Program-made: the position numbers and the translations under genes | Source of the DNA: Desertivirga arenae | Lineage (GTDB): Bacteria; Bacteroidota; Bacteroidia; Sphingobacteriales; Sphingobacteriaceae | Length of the DNA stretch: 64,000 nucleotides | Direction of reading: 5' to 3' | NCBI RefSeq assembly: GCF_017355785.1 | Contig: NZ_JAFEWE010000002.1 | Coordinates: forward strand, 484,618-548,617 | Part shown: positions 24,821 through 34,076 of the stretch, one piece after another | Layout: each line of letters opens with the position of its first letter | Numbering within the stretch: position 1 is the first letter of the stretch | Notes under the pieces: generated by a model | What the model saw: only the letters and a program-made list of their open reading frames with translations | Told to the model about the DNA's origin: nothing | The model's database searches: none

Positions 24821-25945
24821 TTATTTCCGTTTAAAAAGCTTGAAGTCCTGCTTATAAACCAGAAATAATGAGTGCGAGAAATCCATTTTCTGACCAGCAC
24901 TCTTCAAATCGAATACAGGCTCTACCCTAAAGTCAAGGTAAAGGTTGGCTACAAGCTGCCTTTGATAAGTATACCTTAAAATCAGAAGCTTTCTGACATC
25001 CTCAGAGTATCCAGGATTATCGATCTGCTGAGATACAGATTGATAGATTGGCATTCCGGTAACGGAGATGTATTGGTTACCTTCCCAGTAAGAACTGGTT
25101 AAACTCCCGTACTTTGTGGCAAGGGAAGCGTTTATAAAAAGACCTCTTCCGTCCTGGAATATTGCCGTTTTGGTTGGCGAGAATTCAGCATAGGTGACAA
25201 AATAGTTTTCTGTCTTCAACTGCCTGACGAATCCCTTACGGTCTAGCTGAGCTTTAAATCCCAATGCGGTATTTGCGATAGTGCGCAGCGGATTAGGATC
25301 TGTGTCTATTTGCCCGCCCTGATGGAAAACAAGAAACTGGATTGGTAAAGAAAATTTAAACCCTTCCTTGCTATATATTCCAAAATCGGCAGAAGCTCCG
25401 GCAAAGATCTGTTCCTGAACAGGTGAATAGCGGTCTATCATTCTGTTCCAATTTACAAAAGCGTCCAGAAACAAATTTTTCTTGTTTATCACGACCTGAG
25501 TTCCGTATTCTATCGGAGCATTGATCTTTCGCTCTATATCGAAAACAGGTTCGATAAATCTGTGATGGATATTGCTTTCAAGGACACCAGTAATAAATGC
25601 TGTATTTTTATTTTGATATTTTATAGTAAAGAGAGGATAGGTTTTATTAATCCCATCTTTACCAAAGTCCTTTCTGACATGTATACCTGCACTAACCAGG
25701 AGCTTTGAGTTGGGATAATAAACTAAACGAGGCTCCAGCTGCGAGCCGAATAAAGTATAGCCATCCTGAAATTTATTGAAGTATTCGTAATTGCGCAGGA
25801 AGTTGAAGTTATATAAGCTAAGCTCCAGATTCCCGGTTCTCGAAGTATCAGGCTTGATCCTGTACTCCAAAGAATCGTTCTGTAACTGGGCATTTACCAG
25901 AAGATATTGAAGGATAATAATTAATGAGAGTAGCAGTTTCTTCAT
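24821..25945 (-). CDS. Putative outer-membrane beta-barrel protein, unknown function
   Basis: The 374-residue protein has a signal peptide (MKKLLLSLIIILQYLLVNAQ). It then has a series of about ten to fourteen alternating strands rich in Tyr, Phe and Asn, ending in SLFLVYKQDFKLFKRK. The pattern fits a porin-like barrel but I do not recognise the family. It follows hemJ by 33 bases on the same strand, so it may be the tail of the heme transcription unit, yet its function need not be related. Confidence 0.6.
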   Translation of the reverse strand: MKKLLLSLIIILQYLLVNAQLQNDSLEYRIKPDTSRTGNLELSLYNFNFLRNYEYFNKFQDGYTLFGSQLEPRLVYYPNSKLLVSAGIHVRKDFGKDGINKTYPLFTIKYQNKNTAFITGVLESNIHHRFIEPVFDIERKINAPIEYGTQVVINKKNLFLDAFVNWNRMIDRYSPVQEQIFAGASADFGIYSKEGFKFSLPIQFLVFHQGGQIDTDPNPLRTIANTALGFKAQLDRKGFVRQLKTENYFVTYAEFSPTKTAIFQDGRGLFINASLATKYGSLTSSYWEGNQYISVTGMPIYQSVSQQIDNPGYSEDVRKLLILRYTYQRQLVANLYLDFRVEPVFDLKSAGQKMDFSHSLFLVYKQDFKLFKRK

Positions 25946-25978
25946 AGATCTCCTGGGTTTTTGAATAGGGAATTGATG

Positions 25979-26533
25979 TTAAACTTTGTTTGAAGAATTT
26001 TTGAGGCGATAATACTTATAAATTTTCACAGCAGACATGATAACTACGATAAATACGAAGAGTCCGGCCAGTCCATATAACCAATCGATCGCTGTTTTTA
26101 GCACTACTGTAAACACGATCGCTACTAATAATATCGTTGCTCCTTCATTCCAGAAGCGTAGCTGTGTAGACGTCCAGCGAAAATCTCCTTCTTTTAATTG
26201 CCTGATAATGCGCTGGCAAATGAAGTGATATATTAAGAGGCCTGCTACAAAGCCTATTTTAACCAGCATCCAGTTCATTTGTAACAAGTAGGGATTAACT
26301 AGAATCATTCCTATTCCTGATGCTACTGTAAGCAGCATTGCAGGAACGGTAATGATGTTCCAAAGCTTACTTTCCATCACCTGAAACTGCTTCTGCAATA
26401 AAGCCCGCTCCTCCGCCGGCCGCTCATTTGCTTCTATGTGATAGACAAACAAACGGACGATATAAAAAAGTCCTGCCATCCAACTTACAACGAAGATGAT
26501 ATGGACAGACTTTATGTAGAGATAGTATTCCAT
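25979..26533 (-). CDS. hemJ: Protoporphyrinogen oxidase HemJ
   Basis: The 184-residue membrane protein matches HemJ in length and in its start, MEYYLYIKSVHIIFVVSWMA, with the conserved His at residue 11. A conserved Lys lies in MLVKIGF near residue 92. It has about four to five membrane helices. HemJ oxidises protoporphyrinogen IX to protoporphyrin IX in the inner membrane. Its place directly after hemE, at the end of the heme cluster, supports the call. Confidence 0.9.
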   Translation of the reverse strand: MEYYLYIKSVHIIFVVSWMAGLFYIVRLFVYHIEANERPAEERALLQKQFQVMESKLWNIITVPAMLLTVASGIGMILVNPYLLQMNWMLVKIGFVAGLLIYHFICQRIIRQLKEGDFRWTSTQLRFWNEGATILLVAIVFTVVLKTAIDWLYGLAGLFVFIVVIMSAVKIYKYYRLKNSSNKV

Positions 26534-26548
26534 GGAATAAACACTAAT

Positions 26549-27583
26549 CTATTTATACTCTTTAATTACATCCACTGCATACTTCACATTATCAAAAGGA
26601 ATATCAGGCATGATACCGTGACCAAGGTTAAAGATAAACCCATTCTCTCCCTTCATCCGTTCAAACAGTCTGTGAATCCTTTCTTTGATTACCTTTTTAT
26701 CTGCGTAAAGAATATGCGGATCAAAGTTTCCTTGCACTGCAATACCTTGAGGTAAGCGCTTCTTAATATCCAGCAAATCCGCATTCCAGTCGATCGAGAT
26801 AACGTCCGGTTTCGCTTCTGCCATCAAAGGGGCGAACACAGAGCTTCCCTTACAAAAAGAAATTACCGGGATGTCCTGACGGTTTAAACCCGCAATTATT
26901 TCAGAAATATAACGATGAGAAAACTCCTTGTAATCATCCCAGGATAAAGCCATTGCCCAGCTATCAAATACCTGCACCGCATTTACACCTGCTGCAATCT
27001 GCATATTAAGATAATCGGTAGTAACCTTTGCAATTTTTGAAAGTAATTGATGCGCCATTTCGGGTTCATTATGAAGCATCAGTTTGGTAAGCTTAAAATC
27101 TTTAGAAGACCCGCCTTCAACCAGATAGCTCATCACGGTAAAAGGAGCTCCTGCAAAACCAATTAAAGGGATTTTACCATTTAAGCGTTGCTGTATTACC
27201 TTAATAGCATCGGCAACATACTGAAGTTGTCCAAGACAATCTACATTGAGGTTATCAATATCAGCTTTAGTGCGAACTGGATTAGCGAACTTAGGTCCAA
27301 CGCCCTGGTTGAAACTAAGGTCTCCGCCCATTGCTTCTCCTGTTACCAGAATATCTGAGAAAAGGATTGCGGCATCAATATCAAGAAGATCCACCGGAAG
27401 CATAGTAACATCAGCAGCAATTTCGGGAGTTTTGCACATCTCCAGAAAACTGTATTTATTCTTGATCTCCCAATATTCTTTCATGAACCGGCCTGCCTGA
27501 CGCATCATCCAAACTGGAGGTCTTTCTGTTGGCTGTGATTGAGCGGCCCTTATAAAGAGCGAATCCTTCTGAGTATTTATCAC
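26549..27583 (-). CDS. hemE: Uroporphyrinogen decarboxylase
   Basis: The 344-residue protein has the HemE signature PVWMMRQAGRFMKEYW with the two Arg that hold the substrate, followed by AILFSDILV and GFAGAPFTVMSYLVEGG. The C-terminus carries FNLGHGIMPDIPFDNV. It removes four acetate carboxylates from uroporphyrinogen III to give coproporphyrinogen III in the cytoplasm. The start is GTG, overlapping the TPR gene stop (GTGA), so the two are translationally coupled. Confidence 0.95.
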   Translation of the reverse strand: MINTQKDSLFIRAAQSQPTERPPVWMMRQAGRFMKEYWEIKNKYSFLEMCKTPEIAADVTMLPVDLLDIDAAILFSDILVTGEAMGGDLSFNQGVGPKFANPVRTKADIDNLNVDCLGQLQYVADAIKVIQQRLNGKIPLIGFAGAPFTVMSYLVEGGSSKDFKLTKLMLHNEPEMAHQLLSKIAKVTTDYLNMQIAAGVNAVQVFDSWAMALSWDDYKEFSHRYISEIIAGLNRQDIPVISFCKGSSVFAPLMAEAKPDVISIDWNADLLDIKKRLPQGIAVQGNFDPHILYADKKVIKERIHRLFERMKGENGFIFNLGHGIMPDIPFDNVKYAVDVIKEYK

Positions 27584-28098
27584 TTTGATTTTCGTATTTC
27601 GTTTTCTATTTTTTCAACAATTCCCTGTACACGGGAACTGATCTTTAATTCTTTTGCTACATCAAGATAAGCCTGAGCCTTCTCGAACTCTCGCTTTTTA
27701 AGGTTCAGATTAGCCAGCTGAACAAGTACAATTCCCTTATCGTTTTCATTCCGAAGGGGGAAGCGGCTTGCAATTTGAAAATGAGTTTCGGCTTCCTGAA
27801 ATTTCTCATTCTGAAGATCTATATTCCCCAATATGAATTCATAATACCCTCTTCTGTTTCTTGCCAACTGGTCTGGGTTCTTCACCTCCTTTAGTAATTG
27901 CTCAGCCTTCCCATAGTCTTTGTTATGGTAAGCCCTGGCTGCTAAAGCAACTGTGCCCTGTCGGAAATGCGACCAGATGAGGTAAGCAATACCTAACCCT
28001 ACTAATGCAGAAACCTCATACGTTTTCTCGTACAAGGTCCATGCTAATAAAAGCAGAGCAACCGCGATAATCAACACGCGGGCTTTGGTTGTCATCAT
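27580..28098 (-). CDS. TPR-repeat membrane-anchored protein
   Basis: The 172-residue protein has two hydrophobic helices at the N-terminus (LIIAVALLLLAWTLY, VSALVGLGIAYLIWS). They are followed by about three tetratricopeptide-type repeats (AARAYHNKDYGKAEQLLKEV, LGNIDLQNEKFQEAETHFQI, LANLNLKKREFEKAQAYLDV). Such proteins serve as docking platforms; the partner is unknown. It sits between the response regulator (2-base gap) and hemE (4-base overlap), so it belongs to the heme transcription unit. A role resembling HemY, a TPR protein of heme clusters in Proteobacteria, is speculative. Confidence 0.75.
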   Translation of the reverse strand: MMTTKARVLIIAVALLLLAWTLYEKTYEVSALVGLGIAYLIWSHFRQGTVALAARAYHNKDYGKAEQLLKEVKNPDQLARNRRGYYEFILGNIDLQNEKFQEAETHFQIASRFPLRNENDKGIVLVQLANLNLKKREFEKAQAYLDVAKELKISSRVQGIVEKIENEIRKSK

Positions 28099-28100
28099 TA

Positions 28101-28805
28101 TTACTGGCTGTCGGTGAACTTGTATCCAACGCCTCTGATAGAATGGAAATACTTCGGATTTTTCTGATCAGGTTCGAAGTACTTTCTGAAAGTCAGGATG
28201 AAGTTGTCAATAGTACGGGTTGAAGGGTATACGTCGTAGTTCCATACTGTCTCAAGGATCTGCTCACGAGATACAGCTTCGTTCCTTCTTTCTATAAGAA
28301 GTTTTAACAGCATAGTTTCCTTTTTAGTGAGAGGAGTTACTGTACCGTCGTCATTTCTTAATTCGAAGGAATTGAAGTAAATAGTCTTGTCACCGATCTT
28401 ATAAGTATTTAATTCCTTCTTCTCTTCGCTAGACAAACTGCGTTTAACAAGATTGTGAACACGAAGGATCAGCTCTTCCAGGTTGAAAGGCTTAACAAGA
28501 TAATCGTCTGCTCCTTTTCTCAAACCTGCTACACGGTCTTCATTGGTGTTTTTTGCAGTAAGGAACATAATCGGGACTTCTGTATTTTCCAAACGGATTG
28601 TTTCTGCAACCTGGAAACCATCTATTTCAGGTAACATGACGTCAAGAATAATCAGATTGAATCTTTCTTCTTTAAATATCTTAAGGGCTTTTTTGCCATC
28701 AGTTGCTGTGGTAACTTTAAAGCCCTCTAGTTCAAGATTTAATTTTATAGCTTCAAGTAGATGATCTTCGTCTTCTACTAATAAAATACGTTGTTTAGTT
28801 GCCAT
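28101..28805 (-). CDS. OmpR-family response regulator
   Basis: The 234-residue protein has a receiver domain (ILLVEDEDHLLEAI; phospho-acceptor Asp in LIILDVMLPEIDG near residue 55; Lys in MFLTAKN). It also has a winged-helix DNA-binding domain (LTKKETMLLKLLIERR, VSREQILETVWNYDVYPSTR, HSIRGVGYKF). It overlaps the histidine kinase gene by 11 bases. The pair resembles the RprX/RprY-type systems of Bacteroidota. Embedded between hemL and hemE, it may control heme or redox genes, but that is inference from position. Confidence 0.92.
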   Translation of the reverse strand: MATKQRILLVEDEDHLLEAIKLNLELEGFKVTTATDGKKALKIFKEERFNLIILDVMLPEIDGFQVAETIRLENTEVPIMFLTAKNTNEDRVAGLRKGADDYLVKPFNLEELILRVHNLVKRSLSSEEKKELNTYKIGDKTIYFNSFELRNDDGTVTPLTKKETMLLKLLIERRNEAVSREQILETVWNYDVYPSTRTIDNFILTFRKYFEPDQKNPKYFHSIRGVGYKFTDSQ

Positions 28806-29670
28806 GTGAGTTAAAAGTTACTTCAAATATAGTTCCTGTAGGCTTATTGTTTTTAACCTTAATGTAAGCTTTGTGCTTCTCAAGCACTTGTTTTACAATA
28901 TAAAGACCTAAACCGGTTCCTTTCGTCTTTCTGGTCTCTTCACTGCCTACACGATAAAACTTGTCGAAAATAAGGGATTTCTCCTGATCGCTTATTCCAA
29001 TACCTTTATCCTCTACTGCAAAATGTATAATATTGTTTTTGTTGCACAATTTCACCTTTACTTCTGCACATGCAGGCGAGTATTTAACTGCGTTTTCAAC
29101 GAGATTAGAAACTACCAGCGTCAAGGCAAATTTATCTCCGGTCAGCTTTATTCCTTTTTCCAGCTCACAGGATATGATCTGACTGCTGCAGGAATGGATC
29201 TGCAGACGATTAGCAACCTTTTCTATTACATCTGAAAAATCAAACTCCTCTTTTGGAAAGGAATAAGAATGATTCTCTATACGGGTGGCTAATAGCATGT
29301 TCTCTACCAGGTCATCTAATCGCTCAATATCCTTTAAAGAATTGTTTAGAAAGCTGTTGATCTGCTGACGATCGAGCTCCCTTTTAAGGATTGTTTGTAT
29401 ATAAAGTTTAATTGAAGCCAGAGGAGATTTTAGTTCGTGCGTAACTGAAAGAAGGAAGTTCTTCTGTTGTTCATGAAGATTGCGTTCCTTCTTCAGCGTC
29501 CTCTGGAGGTAATAAGCACCGGTAAAGAAGATGAGAAGAAAAATAGCACCCTCTCCCATGATCATTCCCTTACGCTCAGGCTGAACAGAAACCAGCAGGT
29601 AGGCCCACCAAATGATCTCTGACAGGACATAGATCGCAAGCGCATAAAATATTACGAGCGGTTTCCGCAT
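28795..29670 (-). CDS. Sensor histidine kinase
   Basis: The protein (291 residues from the ATG at 29670) has two membrane helices separated by a very short external loop (VSVQPERKGM). This suggests it senses a signal in the membrane or cytoplasm rather than a periplasmic ligand. The H-box is VTHELKSPLASIKLYI with His near residue 79; then come the N-box (LVENAVKYSP), G1 (VEDKGIGIS) and G2 (GTGLGLYIV). A GTG at 29700 overlaps the hemL stop (TAGTG) and would add 10 residues; I prefer the ATG because the first helix follows at once. Confidence 0.9.
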   Translation of the reverse strand: MRKPLVIFYALAIYVLSEIIWWAYLLVSVQPERKGMIMGEGAIFLLIFFTGAYYLQRTLKKERNLHEQQKNFLLSVTHELKSPLASIKLYIQTILKRELDRQQINSFLNNSLKDIERLDDLVENMLLATRIENHSYSFPKEEFDFSDVIEKVANRLQIHSCSSQIISCELEKGIKLTGDKFALTLVVSNLVENAVKYSPACAEVKVKLCNKNNIIHFAVEDKGIGISDQEKSLIFDKFYRVGSEETRKTKGTGLGLYIVKQVLEKHKAYIKVKNNKPTGTIFEVTFNSHGN

Positions 29671-29699
29671 ATACCTGAGGTTGGAAGTTTTGTAAGGCA

Positions 29700-31091
29700 C
29701 TATTCTTCTTTGGGGTTTTTAGGTGAAGTTCTGAAAACAATATCAAGAGATTCTATAATAGCACGCTTTGCTTTTTCGAGCTCCACTTTTGTATGAGCTG
29801 CAGATACAAAACCAACTTCATATCCTGAAGGTCCAAGATAAATACCTCTGTTTAAAAGCTCCCTATGCAGGATCTTGAATTTTTCCATACTGCTGGGGTC
29901 TATATCTTCCGCCGATTTAATTTCTTTATCTGTGAAAGCGAACCAGAAGATTGAACCAATGGAGAATACTTTAAACTTATAGTTTCGTGTACTGGCAAAA
30001 CGTCTAATGGATTCGACAAAATCCTGCGCCTTGTTATTCAAATCTTTATAAAAGCCAAATCTTAGGAGCTCCGTTAGCTGAGCAATGCCAGCTGCCATAG
30101 CAACTGGGTTCCCAGACAAAGTACCGGCTTGATAAACTGACCCTTCCGGAGAAATATTGCTCATTATTTCCGCCGAAGCGCCATAGCAACCAACTGGAAG
30201 TCCGCCACCTATAATTTTACCATAAGTGATAATATCCGGTTTTACTTCATAGTGTCTTGCAGCTCCCTCGAAACCGAGCCTAAATCCTGTAATCACCTCA
30301 TCAAAGATCAAAAGGCTCTTATTCTGGGTAGTGATTGCTCTTAGGAACTGAACGAAATCTATGTCCTGCATTAAAAGTCCGTTATTAGCAGGAACGCCTT
30401 CTATAATGATCGCAGCGATCTGATCAGGAAACTGACGAAATGCTTCTTCAACAGCATTTCTATCATTTAATGGGATAACGATCGTCTCGTCGGCGAAAGA
30501 TTTCGGAACTCCCGCTGAAGATGTTTCTCCAAAAGTTACCAGTCCTGAACCAGCCTTAACCAGCAGAGAATCGACGTGGCCGTGATAGCAGCCTTCAAAC
30601 TTTAATATTTTATCGCGTTTGGTATATCCTCTTGCTAAGCGAATAGCAGACATTACCGCCTCAGTTCCTGAGCTAACGAACCGTATCTTTTCGATGAGCT
30701 TATTGTTCTTCAGAATAAGCTGTGCAAGTTCATTTTCAATTGCAGTCGGAGCACCGAAACTCATACCCTTCTGCATCACTTCCGAAACCTTCTCACGGAT
30801 CTTCGGGCTATTATGACCAAGGATCAAGGGTCCCCAGGAACAGCAGAAATCAATGAATTGATTCCCGTCAGCATCCCAAACAAAAGGGCCATCTCCTTTC
30901 TCAATAAATAATGGAGTACCATATACAGAACGAAAAGCCCTGACAGGAGAATTAACGCCTCCTGGAAAATAAGTTTTTGCTTCTTCGTACAGTTCCGCTG
31001 ATTTTTCGCGGGAAATATCAGGCTTTCCTGTTGTAGATACAGGCTTGCCATCATCTTCGGAGCTAAACATTTTTTTGAGAGAGTCGAGCAT
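29700..31091 (-). CDS. hemL: Glutamate-1-semialdehyde 2,1-aminomutase
   Basis: The 463-residue protein has the HemL hallmarks: SAELYEEAKTYFPGGVNSPV, the PLP site LIFDEVITGFRLGFEGAA with the Lys in YGKIIGGGLPVG near residue 290, and YQAGTLSGNPVAMAAG. It converts glutamate-1-semialdehyde to 5-aminolevulinate in the C5 pathway. It is about 30 residues longer than usual because of an N-terminal extension (SLKKMFSSEDDGKPVSTT) and a C-terminal tail; the role of these is unclear. It lies between hemB and the histidine kinase gene. Confidence 0.95.
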   Translation of the reverse strand: MLDSLKKMFSSEDDGKPVSTTGKPDISREKSAELYEEAKTYFPGGVNSPVRAFRSVYGTPLFIEKGDGPFVWDADGNQFIDFCCSWGPLILGHNSPKIREKVSEVMQKGMSFGAPTAIENELAQLILKNNKLIEKIRFVSSGTEAVMSAIRLARGYTKRDKILKFEGCYHGHVDSLLVKAGSGLVTFGETSSAGVPKSFADETIVIPLNDRNAVEEAFRQFPDQIAAIIIEGVPANNGLLMQDIDFVQFLRAITTQNKSLLIFDEVITGFRLGFEGAARHYEVKPDIITYGKIIGGGLPVGCYGASAEIMSNISPEGSVYQAGTLSGNPVAMAAGIAQLTELLRFGFYKDLNNKAQDFVESIRRFASTRNYKFKVFSIGSIFWFAFTDKEIKSAEDIDPSSMEKFKILHRELLNRGIYLGPSGYEVGFVSAAHTKVELEKAKRAIIESLDIVFRTSPKNPKEE

Positions 31092-31194
31092 CTTTTTGAG
31101 CTTAAAAGTTAAAGGAGAAAGGTTAAAGCTATACTATCGTTTTAACGCAAAGTCCTTATTATAACATCTATTTTATGGTTAGCAGATTGAAACA

Positions 31195-31226
31195 AGAGAG
31201 GAAAACCTTTCACCTTTTACCTCTCT
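31195..31226 (-). terminator. Weak hairpin after hemB
   Basis: Arms AGAGAGG (31195-31201) and CCTCTCT (31220-31226) form a 7-bp stem with an 18-base loop, 15 bases after the hemB stop. Only TTGTTT follows on the minus strand, so termination would be partial at best. Confidence 0.35.
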
Positions 31227-31240
31227 CCTTTACACCTCCC

Positions 31241-32251
31241 CTACATCCAATTATTCTTTAAAATATCTTTTATATGATAAGTGTTAATAACACTGGCACC
31301 AGCCCTTGCGAAAGCATACATAGTTTCCATTACCACCTTCTGTTCATCGATCCAACCTCGTTCTGCTGCTGCCTTGATCATAGAATACTCTGCTGAAACA
31401 TTATAGACCGCTATCGGAGTATTAGTACTTTGCTTCAACCTGTTAATAATATCAAGATATGCAAGTCCAGGTTTTACCATCAACACATCAGCACCTTGCT
31501 CTTCATCAAGTAAAGCTTCCTTTAAGGCCTCGGTTGGATTACGAAAATCCATTTGATAAGATTTCCTGTCCCCTTTTCCCGGAGCACAATCAGCTGCCTC
31601 TCTGAAAGGGCCGTAGTAGGCTGAGGCAAATTTAGTTGCATGGGCCATGATTGCTGTATTCACCTGACCATTTGCATCAAGTAATTCTCTGATTGCAGCA
31701 ACCCGGTTATCCATCATGTCTGAAGGAGCAAGCATATCTGCACCAGCATTAGCATGAGCTAAAGACATCTTTGCAATAACCTCTACTGTTTGATCATTCT
31801 GAACGTAGTCGTTATGTAATATTCCGCAATGTCCATGGGTGGTATAAGAACATACACAAACATCAGTAACTATATAAAGGTCGTCCCCGAATTGCTTCTT
31901 TAACTCTTTTACAGTAGAAACAACAAGTGAGTCTTCCGAATATGCAGTATGTGCATCTTCACTTTTCTCTTCACCTACCCCAAAAAGCATTATTTTATTT
32001 AGGCCAAGGTTCAGCCCATCTTCAACATCCTTTACAAGAGTATCAATAGAATAGTGGTTTATTCCAGGCATTGCCTCTATTGGCTTCACCAAATTATTAC
32101 CCGGAACAACGAAATAAGGGTAGACGAACATATCCCTGGAAAGCTTCGTCTCCGCAACCATCTCTCTTACTATGGGTGTTTTGCGTAATCTTCTTGGTCG
32201 TATACCCCCTGCCCCCTTAAAGGGAGTGTGAGCAAAGTGGCTATCTTTCAT
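31241..32251 (-). CDS. hemB: Porphobilinogen synthase (delta-aminolevulinate dehydratase)
   Basis: The 336-residue protein has the three-Cys zinc site in DVCVCSYTTHGHCG, so it belongs to the zinc-dependent group. It also has the two Schiff-base Lys, in HATKFASAYYGPFREA and MVKPGLAYLDI. It condenses two 5-aminolevulinate molecules to porphobilinogen. It lies downstream of hemCD after a 181-base gap that contains an 8-bp inverted repeat (32263-32270 and 32293-32300). Confidence 0.95.
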   Translation of the reverse strand: MKDSHFAHTPFKGAGGIRPRRLRKTPIVREMVAETKLSRDMFVYPYFVVPGNNLVKPIEAMPGINHYSIDTLVKDVEDGLNLGLNKIMLFGVGEEKSEDAHTAYSEDSLVVSTVKELKKQFGDDLYIVTDVCVCSYTTHGHCGILHNDYVQNDQTVEVIAKMSLAHANAGADMLAPSDMMDNRVAAIRELLDANGQVNTAIMAHATKFASAYYGPFREAADCAPGKGDRKSYQMDFRNPTEALKEALLDEEQGADVLMVKPGLAYLDIINRLKQSTNTPIAVYNVSAEYSMIKAAAERGWIDEQKVVMETMYAFARAGASVINTYHIKDILKNNWM

Positions 32252-32432
32252 AGTTTTATATGTCCTTCAGGCTATTTCAGCTTCCTTGCCTTCTGAAGGA
32301 GACATGGCTGCTGAACTTTGTTTACTTTAATCAGTTTTTACTTTTGCCGCTTGGCTTAAGCCCTTATTATAGTTTTTTATTGGACAGCATGCATAAGCAG
32401 ACCTCCTTCTTCCCATGAGATCAAGGCCTATT

Positions 32433-34013
32433 TTACAAAGCAAATACTGCTTCCGCCAGTCCCATTTCGTCAGGGGAATAAGGCAGTGAATATTTAACGC
32501 CCATTTCATCAAATTTCTTGCCCGTTGAGCGGCCAATGCAAATAACTTTCTGACCTGGCTCCAAAAGGTTGTCTTTGAAATAAGCTTCTACATTTGAGGG
32601 ACTGGTAAAGATGAGTACTTCCGCCATCGTCGACTCTACCTGTTCTTCTTCAACAGTTTCGTAAACCGGCAGATCAATCACTTTACTTGATGCTGTCATT
32701 GCCTGCTGAACCGTTCTCAGTGAATCTTTTGCTCCCGGAAATAATACTGTAGCACCATCAGCTACCTGGGCAAATTGTACTGCGATGTCGGCGGTATCAA
32801 TACCTTCCTCTTCTCCATTAAAGTCTGGTACCCGTCCAAAACGACGAAGGGTTTCTTCAGAAGCTCTTCCGATAACTCCGAATTTCGTCTTTTTAACTAT
32901 CTCTGGAGATAATTTAAAGAAGTATTCAATAGCATTTTTGCTGCTAAAGAATATCCAATCAACATGTCTGAGAATGTAAGGATCTAATTTATTAATGATG
33001 GGAAATGTTCTTATCAAAGACTTTCCTTCTAATTCTATGCTATGTTTACTAAGAGCTTTCCTTAAATAACTGGATTCAGGAAGATCCCTTGTAATAAAAA
33101 CTGACGATGGAAATTTTCGATCAGTTGCGAATTTTGCAACGATCTTCTCAGCAAGTCCCACCGTTGACTCAGCTTCGATAAAATGCCGGTCGGGGAAATC
33201 CTCGTCCGTCTCGGCCTTTGAGGTCCAAACCTGAAATCTATTATTCTCTTTACGACAATAACAACCAAGGGGCATATGGCAGCCGCCATTGAAAAGGTTG
33301 AGCACTTTACGTTCTACCGCAATTTGCTCAGCAATTTCAGAGTTATGAATAACCTGTAACTTATCAAAAAGCTCCTGGTCATTTTCACGAATTTGAATTG
33401 CTAACACTCCCTGGGCAGGTGCTGGTACAAATTCCATTGGCTCCAGCTCTTCCACATAAAACTCACTAAGATCTATTCCTAAACGCTCCACCCCAGCCTT
33501 AGCGATCATTATTGCATCATAATCCTCATCACGTAGTTTTTGTATACGTGTAGGAACATTTCCTCTTAGACTTTCTACTTCAAGATCTGGACGGAGGGCT
33601 AATAACTGAGCTTTGCGACGGTTCGATGATGTTCCAACCATACCGCCAAACTTCACTGAAAGCTTCTGCTTTACATCGACACAATCTTTAAGGATTAAAA
33701 GAAGTTCTGCGGGATCCTCTCTCTCTGAAACAGCTGCGATAATTAAGCCCGGAGGATTTTGTGTAGGAAGGTCTTTGTGGGAATGCACGGCAAGATCAAT
33801 AGATCCATTAAGGAGACTTTCTTCCAACTCTTTGGTGAAAAAACCTTTTCCTTGAAGTTTATCTAACCTTAGATTAAGGATACTATCCCCTTGCGTTTTT
33901 ATGATTTTAAGTTCAGCATCTAATCCTGCTTTAGCTAATTGATCTTTAACATAGTTAGCCTGCCACAGAGCAAGATCGCTTCCCCGTGTACCAATAATTA
34001 CTTTTCTATTCAC
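32433..34013 (-). CDS. hemCD: Fused hydroxymethylbilane synthase / uroporphyrinogen-III synthase
   Basis: The 526-residue protein joins two enzymes. Residues 1 to about 305 are HemC: IIGTRGSDLALWQANYV, LDKLQGKGFFTKELEESLL, and the dipyrromethane-binding Cys in FNGGCHMPLGC. Residues from about 310 to the end are HemD-like (VFITRDLPESSYLRKAL, WIFFSSKNAIEYFF, VGVIG-like KFGVIGRAS, VLIFTSPSNVEAYF). The product makes hydroxymethylbilane and closes it to uroporphyrinogen III, so fusion could pass on the unstable intermediate directly. Such fusions are known in Bacteroidota. It follows hemA by 63 bases. Confidence 0.93.
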   Translation of the reverse strand: MNRKVIIGTRGSDLALWQANYVKDQLAKAGLDAELKIIKTQGDSILNLRLDKLQGKGFFTKELEESLLNGSIDLAVHSHKDLPTQNPPGLIIAAVSEREDPAELLLILKDCVDVKQKLSVKFGGMVGTSSNRRKAQLLALRPDLEVESLRGNVPTRIQKLRDEDYDAIMIAKAGVERLGIDLSEFYVEELEPMEFVPAPAQGVLAIQIRENDQELFDKLQVIHNSEIAEQIAVERKVLNLFNGGCHMPLGCYCRKENNRFQVWTSKAETDEDFPDRHFIEAESTVGLAEKIVAKFATDRKFPSSVFITRDLPESSYLRKALSKHSIELEGKSLIRTFPIINKLDPYILRHVDWIFFSSKNAIEYFFKLSPEIVKKTKFGVIGRASEETLRRFGRVPDFNGEEEGIDTADIAVQFAQVADGATVLFPGAKDSLRTVQQAMTASSKVIDLPVYETVEEEQVESTMAEVLIFTSPSNVEAYFKDNLLEPGQKVICIGRSTGKKFDEMGVKYSLPYSPDEMGLAEAVFAL

Positions 34014-34076
34014 TGTGAAATTTTAGCCTTTGACTGCAAAAATAATACTAATATCCTTGCTTTTTAGCGAATTGTA

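Noticed and set aside
32252-32432. A small reading frame (32327-32536, minus) after hemCD
   Set aside because: It overlaps the end of hemCD in another frame and has no protein-like composition; the 181-base gap is better explained as leader or regulatory DNA of hemB.
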